From: Tritonibacter aquimaris
GTDB lineage: Bacteria; Pseudomonadota; Alphaproteobacteria; Rhodobacterales; Rhodobacteraceae
NCBI RefSeq assembly: GCF_009617595.1
Contig: NZ_WIXK01000008.1
Span: 62,001-126,000, forward strand
Length of the DNA stretch: 64,000 bases
Reading direction: 5' to 3'
The position numbers and the translations under genes are program-made. Below, in pieces: positions 17,676 through 26,654 of this stretch (within the stretch, counting starts at the first letter, position 1; the number at the start of each line of letters is the position of its first letter). Under the pieces are notes generated by a model. That model searched no databases. It was not told the origin of the DNA and saw only the letters and a list, made by a program, of their open reading frames with translations.

Positions 17676-19055
17676 ATGTCTCATATCTCCGCCAATGAAA
17701 TCCGCCATCAGTTTGCTCAGGCCATGTCGGCGATGTTTCGCGATGAAGTTCCCGCCTATGGCACGCTGGTGGATATGGTCGCTTCCATCAATGACACCAC
17801 GCTGAAAACCAACCCAGACCTGGCCGAACGCCTTGTGGCCACCGATGGGATTGACCGGCTGAACGATGAACGCCACGGCGCAATCCGGGTGGGCACCGGG
17901 GCCGAACTCAGCATGCTGCGCCGGATGTTTGCGGTGATGGGGATGCAGCCGGTTGGCTATTACGATCTCTCGGTCGCGGGCATCCCGGTGCATTCCACCG
18001 CCTTCCGCCCGGTTTCGGCCGAGGCCCTGGCCCATAACCCCTTTCGCATTTTCACCTCATTGCTGCGCATTGACCTGATTGCGGATGCTGATCTGCGCCA
18101 GATCGCCCGTGATCTGCTCGCCAATCGCAACATTTTCACCGACCGCGCGGTTGCGCTGATCCAACAGGCCGAAACCGCCGGTGGGCTGACACAGGCTGAG
18201 GCGGATGAATTTGTCACCGAAGCGCTGGAAACCTTCCGCTGGCATTCCAACGCCCAGGTGGATCAGGCCACCTTTGAACGCCTGTTGGCGCAGCACCGGC
18301 TGATCGCGGATGTGGTCTGTTTCAAAGGCCCCCATATCAACCATCTCACCCCGCGCACCCTCGATATCGACACGGTGCAGACCGACATGCCCAAACGGGG
18401 CATCACCGCCAAAGCCGTGGTCGAAGGCCCCCCCAGCCGCGCTTGCCCGATCCTGCTGCGCCAGACCTCATTCAAGGCGCTGACCGAAGCGGTGCGGTTC
18501 AAACAGGGCGACAGCTGGATCGATGGCCACCACACCGCCCGCTTTGGCGAAATCGAACAGCGCGGGGTGGCGCTGACACCCAAGGGTCGCGCGCTTTATG
18601 ATGCATTGCTCAACAATGTTCGCGCCCGTGTCACCCCCGCGCCCGATGGCTCCAACGCCGATGAATACACCGCGGTGCTGGCAGAAGAATTTGCCGCCTT
18701 CCCCGATGACTGGGCCAAAATCCGCGCGCAAGAATTAGGCTATTTCCACTATTTCCCCAAAAATCCCGGCGCGGATCCGGTCTCGATCCAATCGCTGGAA
18801 GACGCCATCAGCAAGGGGCTGATCGATTTTGCCCCGCTCACCTATGAAGACTTCCTGCCGGTCTCAGCTGCCGGTATCTTTCAGTCAAACCTAGGCGATG
18901 ATGATGTGGCCACCCCGGAAGGCAACGCAAATCAAACCCTGTTTGAACAGGAACTCGGCGCACCGGTGCTGGATCCCTTTGCCCATTACGCCGGGCTTGA
19001 GCAGCGCTCGATTGATGCAAGCCTCGCGCTGCTTGCCCGCCCCACAACGGCCTGA
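17676..19055 (+). CDS. hglS: 2-oxoadipate dioxygenase/decarboxylase (HglS/YdcJ, former DUF1338)
   Basis: A protein of 459 residues of the VOC-type non-haem iron family that converts 2-oxoadipate to D-2-hydroxyglutarate, CO2 included, in D-lysine catabolism. The expected metal ligands are present: His67 in NDERHGAIRVG with the adjacent Arg71, His223 in GPHINHLTPR and Glu292 in FGEIEQRG. Length matches the family. It follows a LysR regulator and is closed by a strong terminator. The rest of the lysine pathway is not in this window. Confidence 0.88.
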   Translation: MSHISANEIRHQFAQAMSAMFRDEVPAYGTLVDMVASINDTTLKTNPDLAERLVATDGIDRLNDERHGAIRVGTGAELSMLRRMFAVMGMQPVGYYDLSVAGIPVHSTAFRPVSAEALAHNPFRIFTSLLRIDLIADADLRQIARDLLANRNIFTDRAVALIQQAETAGGLTQAEADEFVTEALETFRWHSNAQVDQATFERLLAQHRLIADVVCFKGPHINHLTPRTLDIDTVQTDMPKRGITAKAVVEGPPSRACPILLRQTSFKALTEAVRFKQGDSWIDGHHTARFGEIEQRGVALTPKGRALYDALLNNVRARVTPAPDGSNADEYTAVLAEEFAAFPDDWAKIRAQELGYFHYFPKNPGADPVSIQSLEDAISKGLIDFAPLTYEDFLPVSAAGIFQSNLGDDDVATPEGNANQTLFEQELGAPVLDPFAHYAGLEQRSIDASLALLARPTTA

Positions 19056-19087
19056 CACACTCCTCAGCTTCGCGGTGCGCAAACACA

Positions 19088-19115
19088 AACCGCCCAAAGC
19101 ATGCTCTGGGCGGTT
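19088..19115. terminator. Terminator between convergent hglS and purU
   Basis: A 13-bp stem with one mismatch (19088-19100 with 19103-19115) at a near-zero loop, containing CCGCCC/GGGCGG. T-rich sequence follows on the plus strand and TTTGTGTTT on the minus strand, so it can serve both directions. Confidence 0.7.
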
Positions 19116-19215
19116 CATTTCGTCTCTAATGCAGGGCAATCAGGGCCAGCGGGCGATCAAACGCGCCCGGTTCACGGCATCAGGAATTTCTAATACCACC
19201 CGCGCCCCGCAGGAT

Positions 19216-20100
19216 TTAGCCCATTTTTTCGCTGGAGAAACTGCCGGGGCTTGCGGGGAAGACCACGGTTTTAGTACCGTTCAGAAACACCCGATGGTGC
19301 ACATGGGCGTGGATGGCGCGTGAAAGCACCTGGCTTTCCACATCGCGCCCCAACGACACGTAATCTGACGCTGACTGCGCGTGATTGATGCGCACGATGT
19401 CTTGTTCGATGATCGGGCCTTCATCCAGATCCGCCGTCACATAATGTGAGGTGGCACCAATCAGTTTCACCCCTTTCTCAAACGCCTGTTTGTATGGGTT
19501 TGCGCCTTTGAACGACGGCAGGAAGGAATGGTGGATATTGATGATGCGGCCCGACATCTTCTGGCACATTTCATCGGACAGGATCTGCATATAGCGCGCC
19601 AATACGATCAATTCCGCACCGGTGTCTTCCACCACCCGCATGATCGCGGCTTCGGCCTCGGGTTTGTTTTCCTTGGTCACTTTGATGCAGTGGAACGGAA
19701 TATCCTGGTTCACCACAACCTTTTGATAATCCATATGGTTTGAGATCACCGCCACCACTTCGATCGGCAGTGCCCCGATGCGGGCACGATAGAGCAGATC
19801 GTTGAGGCAATGACCAAAACGGCTGACCATAATGATGACTTTCATCTTCTCGGCCTCATCGTGGAAGGCCCAGGTCATCTCAAACTGTTCGGCCACAGCG
19901 GCAAAATCCGCCTGCAGCTCCTCAAGGCGCGCACCGGTTTCCGCAGCAAAGCTGATGCGCATGAAAAACTGCCCGGTCTCGCCATCGTCATATTGCGACG
20001 CATCCGAAATATTGCAGCCGTGATCGGCCAGAAAGTTTGAAACAGCAGCCACAACCCCGCGGGTTGAAGTGCAGGTGACGGTGAGACAGAATTTTTGCAT
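19216..20100 (-). CDS. purU: Formyltetrahydrofolate deformylase
   Basis: A protein of 294 residues with an N-terminal ACT domain (CLTVTCTSTRGVVAAVSNFL) and a C-terminal formyltransferase-fold domain with the catalytic Asn/His/Asp region (RIINIHHSFLPSFKGANPY and DEGPIIEQD). It hydrolyses 10-formyl-THF to formate and THF. The ATG at 20100 was chosen for the Shine-Dalgarno (GAGGA) just upstream. It is the last gene of the sarcosine oxidase operon, where it would release THF during methyl oxidation. Confidence 0.95.
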   Translation of the reverse strand: MQKFCLTVTCTSTRGVVAAVSNFLADHGCNISDASQYDDGETGQFFMRISFAAETGARLEELQADFAAVAEQFEMTWAFHDEAEKMKVIIMVSRFGHCLNDLLYRARIGALPIEVVAVISNHMDYQKVVVNQDIPFHCIKVTKENKPEAEAAIMRVVEDTGAELIVLARYMQILSDEMCQKMSGRIINIHHSFLPSFKGANPYKQAFEKGVKLIGATSHYVTADLDEGPIIEQDIVRINHAQSASDYVSLGRDVESQVLSRAIHAHVHHRVFLNGTKTVVFPASPGSFSSEKMG

Positions 20101-20151
20101 GATGTCCTCAGGAGAAAGAGCTGACGGCACCCAAAGCGCCGCCAGAGGGAA

Positions 20152-21054
20152 TTAAGCGGTGAGCCCTTCGGGCTCAGCCAGATCATGGGCGCGGCAGCAG
20201 GCGGTCACGGTATTGGCCAGCAGGCAGGCAATGGTCATCGGCCCGACACCGCCGGGCACCGGGGTGATGGCGCCTGCCACTTCGGCGGCGCTGGCAAAAT
20301 GAACATCGCCCACCAGACGGGTCTTGCCTGCGCCTTTTTCCGGCGCATCAATCCGGTTGATGCCCACGTCAATCACCGTGGCCCCGGGTTTGACCCACGC
20401 GCCCGTCACCATTTCCGCACGACCCACCGCCGCCACCAGAATATCGGCCTGACGGCAGACCATTTCGATGTCTTTGGTACGCGAATGCGCAATGGTCACG
20501 GTGCAGCTGTCGCCCAAAAGCAGCTGCGCCATCGGCTTGCCAACAATGTTGGAACGCCCCACCACAACCGCGTTCAAGCCGCTGAGATCACCCAGATGAT
20601 CGCGCAGCATCATCAGACAGCCCAGCGGGGTGCAGGGCACCATGGATTTCTGCCCTGTGCCCAAAAGCCCCACGTTAGAGACATGAAACCCATCCACATC
20701 CTTTTCCGGCGCAATCGCATTGATCACCAGATCGCTGTTGAGATGGTCGGGCAAAGGCAGCTGCACCAGAATGCCATGCACCGATGCATCTGTGTTCAGC
20801 TGATCGATCAGCGCCAGCAATGTTTCCTCTGACGTATCCGCAGGCAGCTTATGCTCAAAGGAGTTCATGCCAACTTCGACGGTCTGTTTGCCTTTGGAAC
20901 GCACATAAACCGCCGAGGCCGGATCCTCGCCCACCAGCACCACCGCCAAACCGGGGGTGATGCCGTGATCCTGTTTCAGCCGGGCAACATGGCCCGCAAC
21001 CTGATCACGCACTCCCGCTGCAAAAGACTTCCCGTCAATCAAGGTCGCGCTCAT
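20152..21054 (-). CDS. folD: Bifunctional methylene-THF dehydrogenase/methenyl-THF cyclohydrolase
   Basis: A protein of 300 residues. The catalytic Tyr/Lys region is [15 protein letters not shown], followed by [12 protein letters not shown] and the NADP site [21 protein letters not shown]. The family C-terminal signature [13 protein letters not shown] is intact. It overlaps the soxG stop (ATGA), so it is translationally coupled to sarcosine oxidation. It converts the methylene-THF made there to 10-formyl-THF for PurU. Confidence 0.97.
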   Translation of the reverse strand: MSATLIDGKSFAAGVRDQVAGHVARLKQDHGITPGLAVVLVGEDPASAVYVRSKGKQTVEVGMNSFEHKLPADTSEETLLALIDQLNTDASVHGILVQLPLPDHLNSDLVINAIAPEKDVDGFHVSNVGLLGTGQKSMVPCTPLGCLMMLRDHLGDLSGLNAVVVGRSNIVGKPMAQLLLGDSCTVTIAHSRTKDIEMVCRQADILVAAVGRAEMVTGAWVKPGATVIDVGINRIDAPEKGAGKTRLVGDVHFASAAEVAGAITPVPGGVGPMTIACLLANTVTACCRAHDLAEPEGLTA

Positions 21055-21605
21055 GATGTCGTCTCCAGACGTTCAAGCGTGGTTTCAAGCCCGTGCCACA
21101 AGGTTGTGGCCAGGGTGCGCATGCCAATCAGGGCAAGCTCGGTATCGGACCTGCGCAGGAAAAACAGGCTCATATGTTCAAAGCTCGTGCGGGTGGCGCG
21201 TCCCGGCGCCAGATCGGACGCGGGCAAATTGGCCAGCCGTTCCAACAGCGCGGTGATCTGCGCCGAGGTTTCGGCACGAATTTCAAACGCGGTCCAACCG
21301 TCGGTCTGCTCGGTCACCCGAGCCTCAGGCGCTTCGGCCAGCAGAGCGCGGGCAAAATCGGTTTCCGCCAGATCCGCGCCTTCCACCATCCATTGGTTGG
21401 GGCCGGTCCAGAACGCGCCATACTGGCCTGCGCGGGTCAGCTGCCCGGGTTCGGGCAATGTCAGGCCAAAGGGCTGCGGCGCGGTATCCGGCACCGAGAG
21501 CGACGCCAGCGCCAGCGCGCTGTTTTCACGCAGGCTGTAGCTACCGATGGTCAGGCTACGCGCATCCCGCGCGCCAAGGGCGGTGATGGGGGTCAGATCA
21601 GTCAC
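21051..21605 (-). CDS. soxG: Sarcosine oxidase gamma subunit
   Basis: A protein of 184 residues, the usual SoxG size, related to the aminomethyltransferase fold ([19 protein letters not shown] at the start, [20 protein letters not shown] near the end). I chose the GTG at 21605, preceded by AAGGAGAG at 7-base spacing. It overlaps the end of soxA by 8 bases, whereas the upstream ATG would put 45 residues inside soxA. It forms part of the heterotetramer SoxBDAG. Confidence 0.85.
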   Translation of the reverse strand: MTDLTPITALGARDARSLTIGSYSLRENSALALASLSVPDTAPQPFGLTLPEPGQLTRAGQYGAFWTGPNQWMVEGADLAETDFARALLAEAPEARVTEQTDGWTAFEIRAETSAQITALLERLANLPASDLAPGRATRTSFEHMSLFFLRRSDTELALIGMRTLATTLWHGLETTLERLETTS

Positions 21606-24543
21606 GCAGACGCTCTCCTTTTGGATCGATAAAGTGGGCGGAAACCACCCGTACGCGGATGCTTTCACCTTCAATCGGGTTGGCGGCGACCATCTCTTCG
21701 CCGATGCGCTGATCGCCATTTTCCAGATAGCCAAGGCCAATCATCGATCCCACATGCGGCGAATAGGCCGCCGAGGTGATCCAACCCTGATCGTGATCAA
21801 GATCCACTGGATCGCCAACGTTGATCAGATGCGCCCCAGCTGTGACCGGCTGGGATTTGTCCACCGGTTCAAACCCCATAAGGCGGCGGTCATCATTGGC
21901 CATGCCTTCGCGTCGCGACATCACCGCGCCAATCGAATCTTTCTTGGCCGAGACCATTTTGCCCAGCCCCAGCATCGCGGCGGTGGTCTGACCCGTCAGC
22001 TCGTTGCCGGTGGCATGGCCTTTTTCGATCCGCAACACACCCAGCGCCTCGGTGCCGTAAGGGGTTGCGCCAAGGTCTTTGCCCTCCTGCAACAGCCGCT
22101 CCATCAACGCATTGCCGTAACGCGCAGGCACCGCCAGCTCAAAGGCCAATTCGCCCGAGAACGAAATGCGGAACAGGCGCGCGCGCAGGCCTTTGCACAC
22201 GGTCAGCTCACGGCAGCCCATGAACGGGAAAGCCTCGTTAGAGATATCAACATCATCCACAATGCGTTCCAGCAGCTGGCGCGAGTTTGGCCCCGCAACC
22301 GCAAACTGTGCCCAGGCATCCGTGGTCGACATCAAGGTAACATCAAGATCCGGCCACAGACATTGGCGGGCAAATTCCATCCGCTGATACACCGGGCCTG
22401 CATTGGCGGTGGTGGTGGTGACAACATAGTGGTTTTCACCCAGACGCGCGCAGGTGCCGTCATCATACAGATGACCATCTTCCCGCAGCATCAGGCCATA
22501 GCGCACCATGCCCTCTTTCAGCGTGCCCATCATATTGGCGTAAACCCGGTTGAGGAACTCAGCCGCATCCTTGCCCTGCACATCGATCTTGCCCAGCGTG
22601 GTCACATCACAGATGCCAACACCCGAACGCACTGCCAGCGCTTCGCGATCCACGCTTTGACGCCAGTGGGTTTCACCGGGCTGCGGGAAATACTGCGCCC
22701 GCATCCATTGGCCAACCTCAACAAAAACCGCACCTTGCGACTCGGCCCAGCTGTGGCTCGGCGTCAGGCGACGGGGGCGGAAATTGGCCCCGGTGTCGCC
22801 ACCACCCAACACACCCATGCTGACAGGGGTATAAGGCGGGCGGAAAATGGTGGTGCCGGTTTCGGGGATGGTTTTGCCGGTCAGCTCAGCCATCACCGCC
22901 AGCGCGGTGACATTGGCGGTTTTGCCCTGATCGGTCGCCATGCCCAATGTGGTCCAGCGTTTCAGATGTTCCACCGGGCGCATATTTTCCTGATGCGCCA
23001 GTTTGATGTCTTTGACGGTGACATCGTTCTGGAAATCTACCCAGGCGCGTTTGCTGCCGGGCACATGCCAGATCGCCTCAATCGCACCTGCTTCTTCCTG
23101 TGCTTTGGGCAAGCTGATATCAACCGCGCTACGTCCCAGTGCGCTCAGCGCCTGGCGCGCCACCGCAAGCCCATCAGCCAGCGCCTCTTGCGTGCTGCCC
23201 TGACCACGGGCCGCGCCAGCAATCAACAGACCCTTGGGCGGGTTGTCATCGGGCACAAATGTCAGCTTGGCATCATCCCAAACCGGACGGCCACGATGGT
23301 GTGACGCCAGATGCACATTTGGGTTCCAACCGCCAGAAACCGCCAGCGCGCCACAGTTCAGCCATTCGCGCTGACCATTGCGCGACATCTCGATCGAGGT
23401 CAGCCCCTTGCGGCCACGGGTGCCGGTAACAGTGGCATTGGCATAGGTGGTATAATTGCCAAAGCTTGTGACATTGGCGCGCGCATCAATCACCCCCAAG
23501 AGCGGCACGCCTTTTTGTGCCAAAGCCTGCGCCGTGCGGTGACCATCATCATTGTTGGTGAAAATCGCCACCGGTGCGTCATTGCGACGGTGCGGTGCCA
23601 CCGCCCAACGGTTGGCGTAGGCGCGCATCGCCCCCGACAGCATAATGCCCGGACGGTCATTGTCGGCAAAAGGCATGTGACGCTCGGTTGCGCCCGCCGC
23701 CAGAATGGCTGATTTCGCAGTGATCCGCCACAGGGTCTGACGCACGGAATTGCCTGGCGTCACCTTATGGTCTGACACCCGCTCAACCGCGCCAAAGATG
23801 CCGTGATCATAGACCCCAAACACCGTGGTACGGCTGAGAATACGCACGTTGGACAGACTCTCAAGCTCGGCGCGCACGGCTGCAACCCACTCGGTTGCGG
23901 GCGCGTCATCAATCAGCCCGCCTTCGCCCAACAGGCGACCGCCAAGCTGGCTGTCCTCATCTGCAATGACCACTTCGGCGCCGCTGCGTGCGGCCACAAG
24001 CGCCGCCATCAAACCCGCAGCGCCCGCACCGATGATCAGCAGATCCGGGTGCAGATAGCCGCGATCATAGGCATCAGGATCGGCCTGCCCAGACAGTTTA
24101 CCCAGACCCGCCGCACGGCGGATCGCCGGCTCATAGAGCTTTTCCCAAAAGGCGCGCGGCCACATAAATGTCTTGTAATAGAACCCCGCCGACAGCACCG
24201 GTGACAACAGATCGTTCACCGACAGCAGATCGCGTTCAAGTGAGCCCATGTGGTTCTGGCTTTTGGCGGTCAGCCCGTCATACAGTTCCACCACTGTGGC
24301 GCGGGTATTGGGTTCCTGCCGGCCACCATCGCGCAGCTCAATCAGCGCATTAGGCTCTTCGGAGCCAGCACTATAGATGCCGCGCGGACGGTGATATTTA
24401 AAACTCCGCCCCACCAGCTGCACATCATTGGCCAGCAGCGCAGAGGCAAGGGTGTCGCCTTCAAAGCCTTGATAAGACTTATTGTTGAAGGTGAAGTTCA
24501 GCACTTTGTTGCGGTCAATCAGACCACCCTGAATACGGCTCAT
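21598..24543 (-). CDS. soxA: Sarcosine oxidase alpha subunit
   Basis: A protein of 981 residues. The N-terminal ferredoxin-like segment has the family motif GRSFKYHRPRGIYSAGSEEP. The dinucleotide-binding domain follows (LLIIGAGAAGLMAALVAARSG), and the C-terminal half is the folate-binding GCV_T-type domain (SFSGELAFELAVPARYG, KGHATGNELTGQTT). It binds NAD and the THF that accepts the methyl group from sarcosine. Its start overlaps the soxD stop. No frame disruption is seen. Confidence 0.95.
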   Translation of the reverse strand: MSRIQGGLIDRNKVLNFTFNNKSYQGFEGDTLASALLANDVQLVGRSFKYHRPRGIYSAGSEEPNALIELRDGGRQEPNTRATVVELYDGLTAKSQNHMGSLERDLLSVNDLLSPVLSAGFYYKTFMWPRAFWEKLYEPAIRRAAGLGKLSGQADPDAYDRGYLHPDLLIIGAGAAGLMAALVAARSGAEVVIADEDSQLGGRLLGEGGLIDDAPATEWVAAVRAELESLSNVRILSRTTVFGVYDHGIFGAVERVSDHKVTPGNSVRQTLWRITAKSAILAAGATERHMPFADNDRPGIMLSGAMRAYANRWAVAPHRRNDAPVAIFTNNDDGHRTAQALAQKGVPLLGVIDARANVTSFGNYTTYANATVTGTRGRKGLTSIEMSRNGQREWLNCGALAVSGGWNPNVHLASHHRGRPVWDDAKLTFVPDDNPPKGLLIAGAARGQGSTQEALADGLAVARQALSALGRSAVDISLPKAQEEAGAIEAIWHVPGSKRAWVDFQNDVTVKDIKLAHQENMRPVEHLKRWTTLGMATDQGKTANVTALAVMAELTGKTIPETGTTIFRPPYTPVSMGVLGGGDTGANFRPRRLTPSHSWAESQGAVFVEVGQWMRAQYFPQPGETHWRQSVDREALAVRSGVGICDVTTLGKIDVQGKDAAEFLNRVYANMMGTLKEGMVRYGLMLREDGHLYDDGTCARLGENHYVVTTTTANAGPVYQRMEFARQCLWPDLDVTLMSTTDAWAQFAVAGPNSRQLLERIVDDVDISNEAFPFMGCRELTVCKGLRARLFRISFSGELAFELAVPARYGNALMERLLQEGKDLGATPYGTEALGVLRIEKGHATGNELTGQTTAAMLGLGKMVSAKKDSIGAVMSRREGMANDDRRLMGFEPVDKSQPVTAGAHLINVGDPVDLDHDQGWITSAAYSPHVGSMIGLGYLENGDQRIGEEMVAANPIEGESIRVRVVSAHFIDPKGERLRD

Positions 24544-24818
24544 TTGCCCCTCCGCGCCACTTGAGTGGCCAGTTCAGCATCCAAAATTTCATGGGTCAGC
24601 GTGTTGCGCGTCACCACCAGCCAGGATCGGTCGCCCTGCTCATGGAACCACAATTCGCGGTGCACACCCGCAGGGTTTTCGCGCATGAACACATAGTCGC
24701 AAAACGCAGCTTCGGCGTTTTCGGCCGTGGGATCTGGGCGCTCCAGCAGTGAAGCATCGCCCAGATAGGTAAACTCCTGCGCGTCACGCAGGCCAAGAAG
24801 CGGGTGCGGGATCAGCAT
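24540..24818 (-). CDS. soxD: Sarcosine oxidase delta subunit lacking the zinc-site cysteines
   Basis: A protein of 92 residues. The start MLIPHPLLGLRDAQEFTYLG and the C-terminal RNTLTHEI are recognisable as SoxD. In characterised delta subunits a zinc ion is held by a CPYCG-like motif at the N-terminus, a His and a GC-type cysteine. Here the first motif reads HPLLG and the later one HEQGDRSW, and Cys40 is the only cysteine in the protein. The fold is probably kept without zinc. It overlaps both neighbours by a few bases. The ATG at 24818 has GGAGG upstream. Confidence 0.85.
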   Translation of the reverse strand: MLIPHPLLGLRDAQEFTYLGDASLLERPDPTAENAEAAFCDYVFMRENPAGVHRELWFHEQGDRSWLVVTRNTLTHEILDAELATQVARRGK

Positions 24819-25297
24819 TCGGCGACCTCCTTGCTTTTGTGGCGGATATTGACGTTTTGCACATGCTGCATCCAATGACGGCGCAGCTCATCCTGCTCGC
24901 TTCCCACGTCATAGGCAGGGGTGCAGATCGGGCGGCAGGCGCTCACGGTGATCAGCACCAGCCCTTCGGCCTGTGGTTCCAGCTCAGACCAGCGGCGCGA
25001 AAACGGCGCCCGCAGCATCTGATATTCCTCACTGGCGCGGCTGACAAACCGGGCGCTGCCGCTGATATGCAGGCCACGCCGGGTGAGAACATCAACAAAA
25101 TTCACATCCACATCCGGGCGCGCCGCCAGATTGGCGCGGGTATTGGGCGAACGGATATCAGCATAGGCAATGGTGCTGTCATCGAGCACCACAAAGGTCC
25201 CCTTGGGCGACACATTGGGCCGCCCCTCACCATCAACCGAGGCCACAAAACCCAGCGGCCAGGTCTCGATCAGCTCTTTGGCACTTTTGGTAATCAT
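24812..25297 (-). CDS. Pyridoxamine-phosphate-oxidase-like FMN split-barrel protein inside the sox operon
   Basis: A protein of 161 residues. The split-barrel features are an N-terminal helix then LGFVASVDGEGRPNVSPKGTF, followed by IAYADIRSPNTRANLAARPDVDVNFVD. This is the general PNPOx-like/flavin-binding layout. It lies between soxB and soxD, 12 bases from soxB and overlapping soxD by 7, so it is co-translated with them. It may handle flavin or H2O2-related chemistry for the oxidase; that is inference. Standard soxBDAG operons do not carry it. Confidence 0.8.
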   Translation of the reverse strand: MITKSAKELIETWPLGFVASVDGEGRPNVSPKGTFVVLDDSTIAYADIRSPNTRANLAARPDVDVNFVDVLTRRGLHISGSARFVSRASEEYQMLRAPFSRRWSELEPQAEGLVLITVSACRPICTPAYDVGSEQDELRRHWMQHVQNVNIRHKSKEVAEC

Positions 25298-25309
25298 CTC
25301 AGCGCCTCC

Positions 25310-26560
25310 TCAATGCAGGTTCGGCTGGGCACCAACGCCCTTTTCGTCAACCACATACCCGCGGGCAAAACGGTCAAAGCGATAGGCGGTGGCCACCTCA
25401 TGCGGGGTATCCGTGGCAAGAAGATGGGCAAAGACATAGCCGCTTGCAGGCGTTGCCTTAAAGCCGCCGTAACACCAGCCACCGTTGAAATAGAGCCCGT
25501 CGATCGAGGTCTTGTCGATAATGGGCGAGCCATCCATCGACATATCCATCACCCCGCCCCAACTGCGCAGCAGGCGCGCGCGGCCCAGCATCGGCATCAG
25601 GGCCATGCCGCCTTCGATCACATCTTCGACCACCGGCAGGTTGCCGCGCTGCGCATAGGTGTTGTAGCCGTCAATGTCGCCGCCAAACACCAGCCCGCCC
25701 TTGTCGGACTGGCTCACATAGAAATGGCCCGCGCCAAAGGTGATAACCCCCGGAATGGTGGGTTTCAGACCTTCTGACACAAACGCCTGCAACACGTGGC
25801 TTTCCATTGGCAGCCGCATGCCCGCCGCTGCCATCACCCGCGAAGATGAACCTGCAACCGCAACCCCAACCTTTTTCGCGCCGATGTAGCCTCGGCTGGT
25901 TTCCACCCCGATGACCTTGCCATCCTGCTGGCGGAACCCGGTGACTTCGCAGTTCTGGATAATGTCAACGCCCAGCAGATCTGCCGCACGCGCATAGCCC
26001 CAGGCCACCCCATCATGGCGCGCGGTGCCCGCACGTTCCTGACGCAGACCACCCTTGATCGGGAAACGGGCATTGTCGAAATTCAGAAACGGCGCGATCT
26101 CGCGCAGCTGCTCCGGCGACAGCATGGTGCCACCCGCGCCCGACAGATGCATCGTATTGCCGCGACGACGATAGGCATCGCGCTGGTTGTCGGTGTGAAA
26201 CAGGTTGATAATGCTGCGCTGCGACATCATCGCGTTAAAGTTCAGATCCTGCTCCATGGTCTCCCAGAGCTTCATGGAGAACTCATAAAACGGCTGGTTG
26301 CCCGGCAGCAGATAGTTCGAACGCACGATGGTGGTGTTGCGGCCAATATTGCCCGACCCCAGCCAGCCCTTCTCCAGCACCGCAATGCGGCTCTGCTTGA
26401 AGGTCTTGGCCAGGTAATAGGCTGTAGCCAGCCCGTGACCACCGCCGCCAACGATGATGAAATCATAATCCGACTGCGGCTCAGGGTTGCGCCAAAGCTT
26501 GCCCCATCCTTTGTGGCCGGTCAGTGCCTCTTTCAGAACCCGGACGCCCGAGAAACGCAT
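25310..26560 (-). CDS. soxB: Sarcosine oxidase beta subunit
   Basis: A protein of 416 residues, the usual SoxB length, of the DAO flavoprotein family. The FAD motif is DFIIVGGGGHGLATAYYLAK and the SoxB signature GNIGRNTTIVRSNYLLPGN precedes the covalent-flavin region. It oxidises sarcosine at its FAD, and electrons go through FMN to O2, giving glycine, H2O2 and methylene-THF. It is the first gene of the operon and is divergent from a GlxA-type regulator 94 bases away. Confidence 0.95.
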   Translation of the reverse strand: MRFSGVRVLKEALTGHKGWGKLWRNPEPQSDYDFIIVGGGGHGLATAYYLAKTFKQSRIAVLEKGWLGSGNIGRNTTIVRSNYLLPGNQPFYEFSMKLWETMEQDLNFNAMMSQRSIINLFHTDNQRDAYRRRGNTMHLSGAGGTMLSPEQLREIAPFLNFDNARFPIKGGLRQERAGTARHDGVAWGYARAADLLGVDIIQNCEVTGFRQQDGKVIGVETSRGYIGAKKVGVAVAGSSSRVMAAAGMRLPMESHVLQAFVSEGLKPTIPGVITFGAGHFYVSQSDKGGLVFGGDIDGYNTYAQRGNLPVVEDVIEGGMALMPMLGRARLLRSWGGVMDMSMDGSPIIDKTSIDGLYFNGGWCYGGFKATPASGYVFAHLLATDTPHEVATAYRFDRFARGYVVDEKGVGAQPNLH

Positions 26561-26654
26561 TGTGTGACTCCATCGTTGCTTTCCTTATGGATAGACCAGC
26601 TGAATGGGTGTATCTCGCAGAAAAAGGACATCTACTTTCGAAAAAGGGTCGCAG

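Noticed and set aside
21547-23304. 585-codon rightward open frame antisense to soxA
   Set aside because: It is a shadow in GC-rich antisense sequence; composition is His/Arg/Gln-rich with no motif, and soxA is certain.
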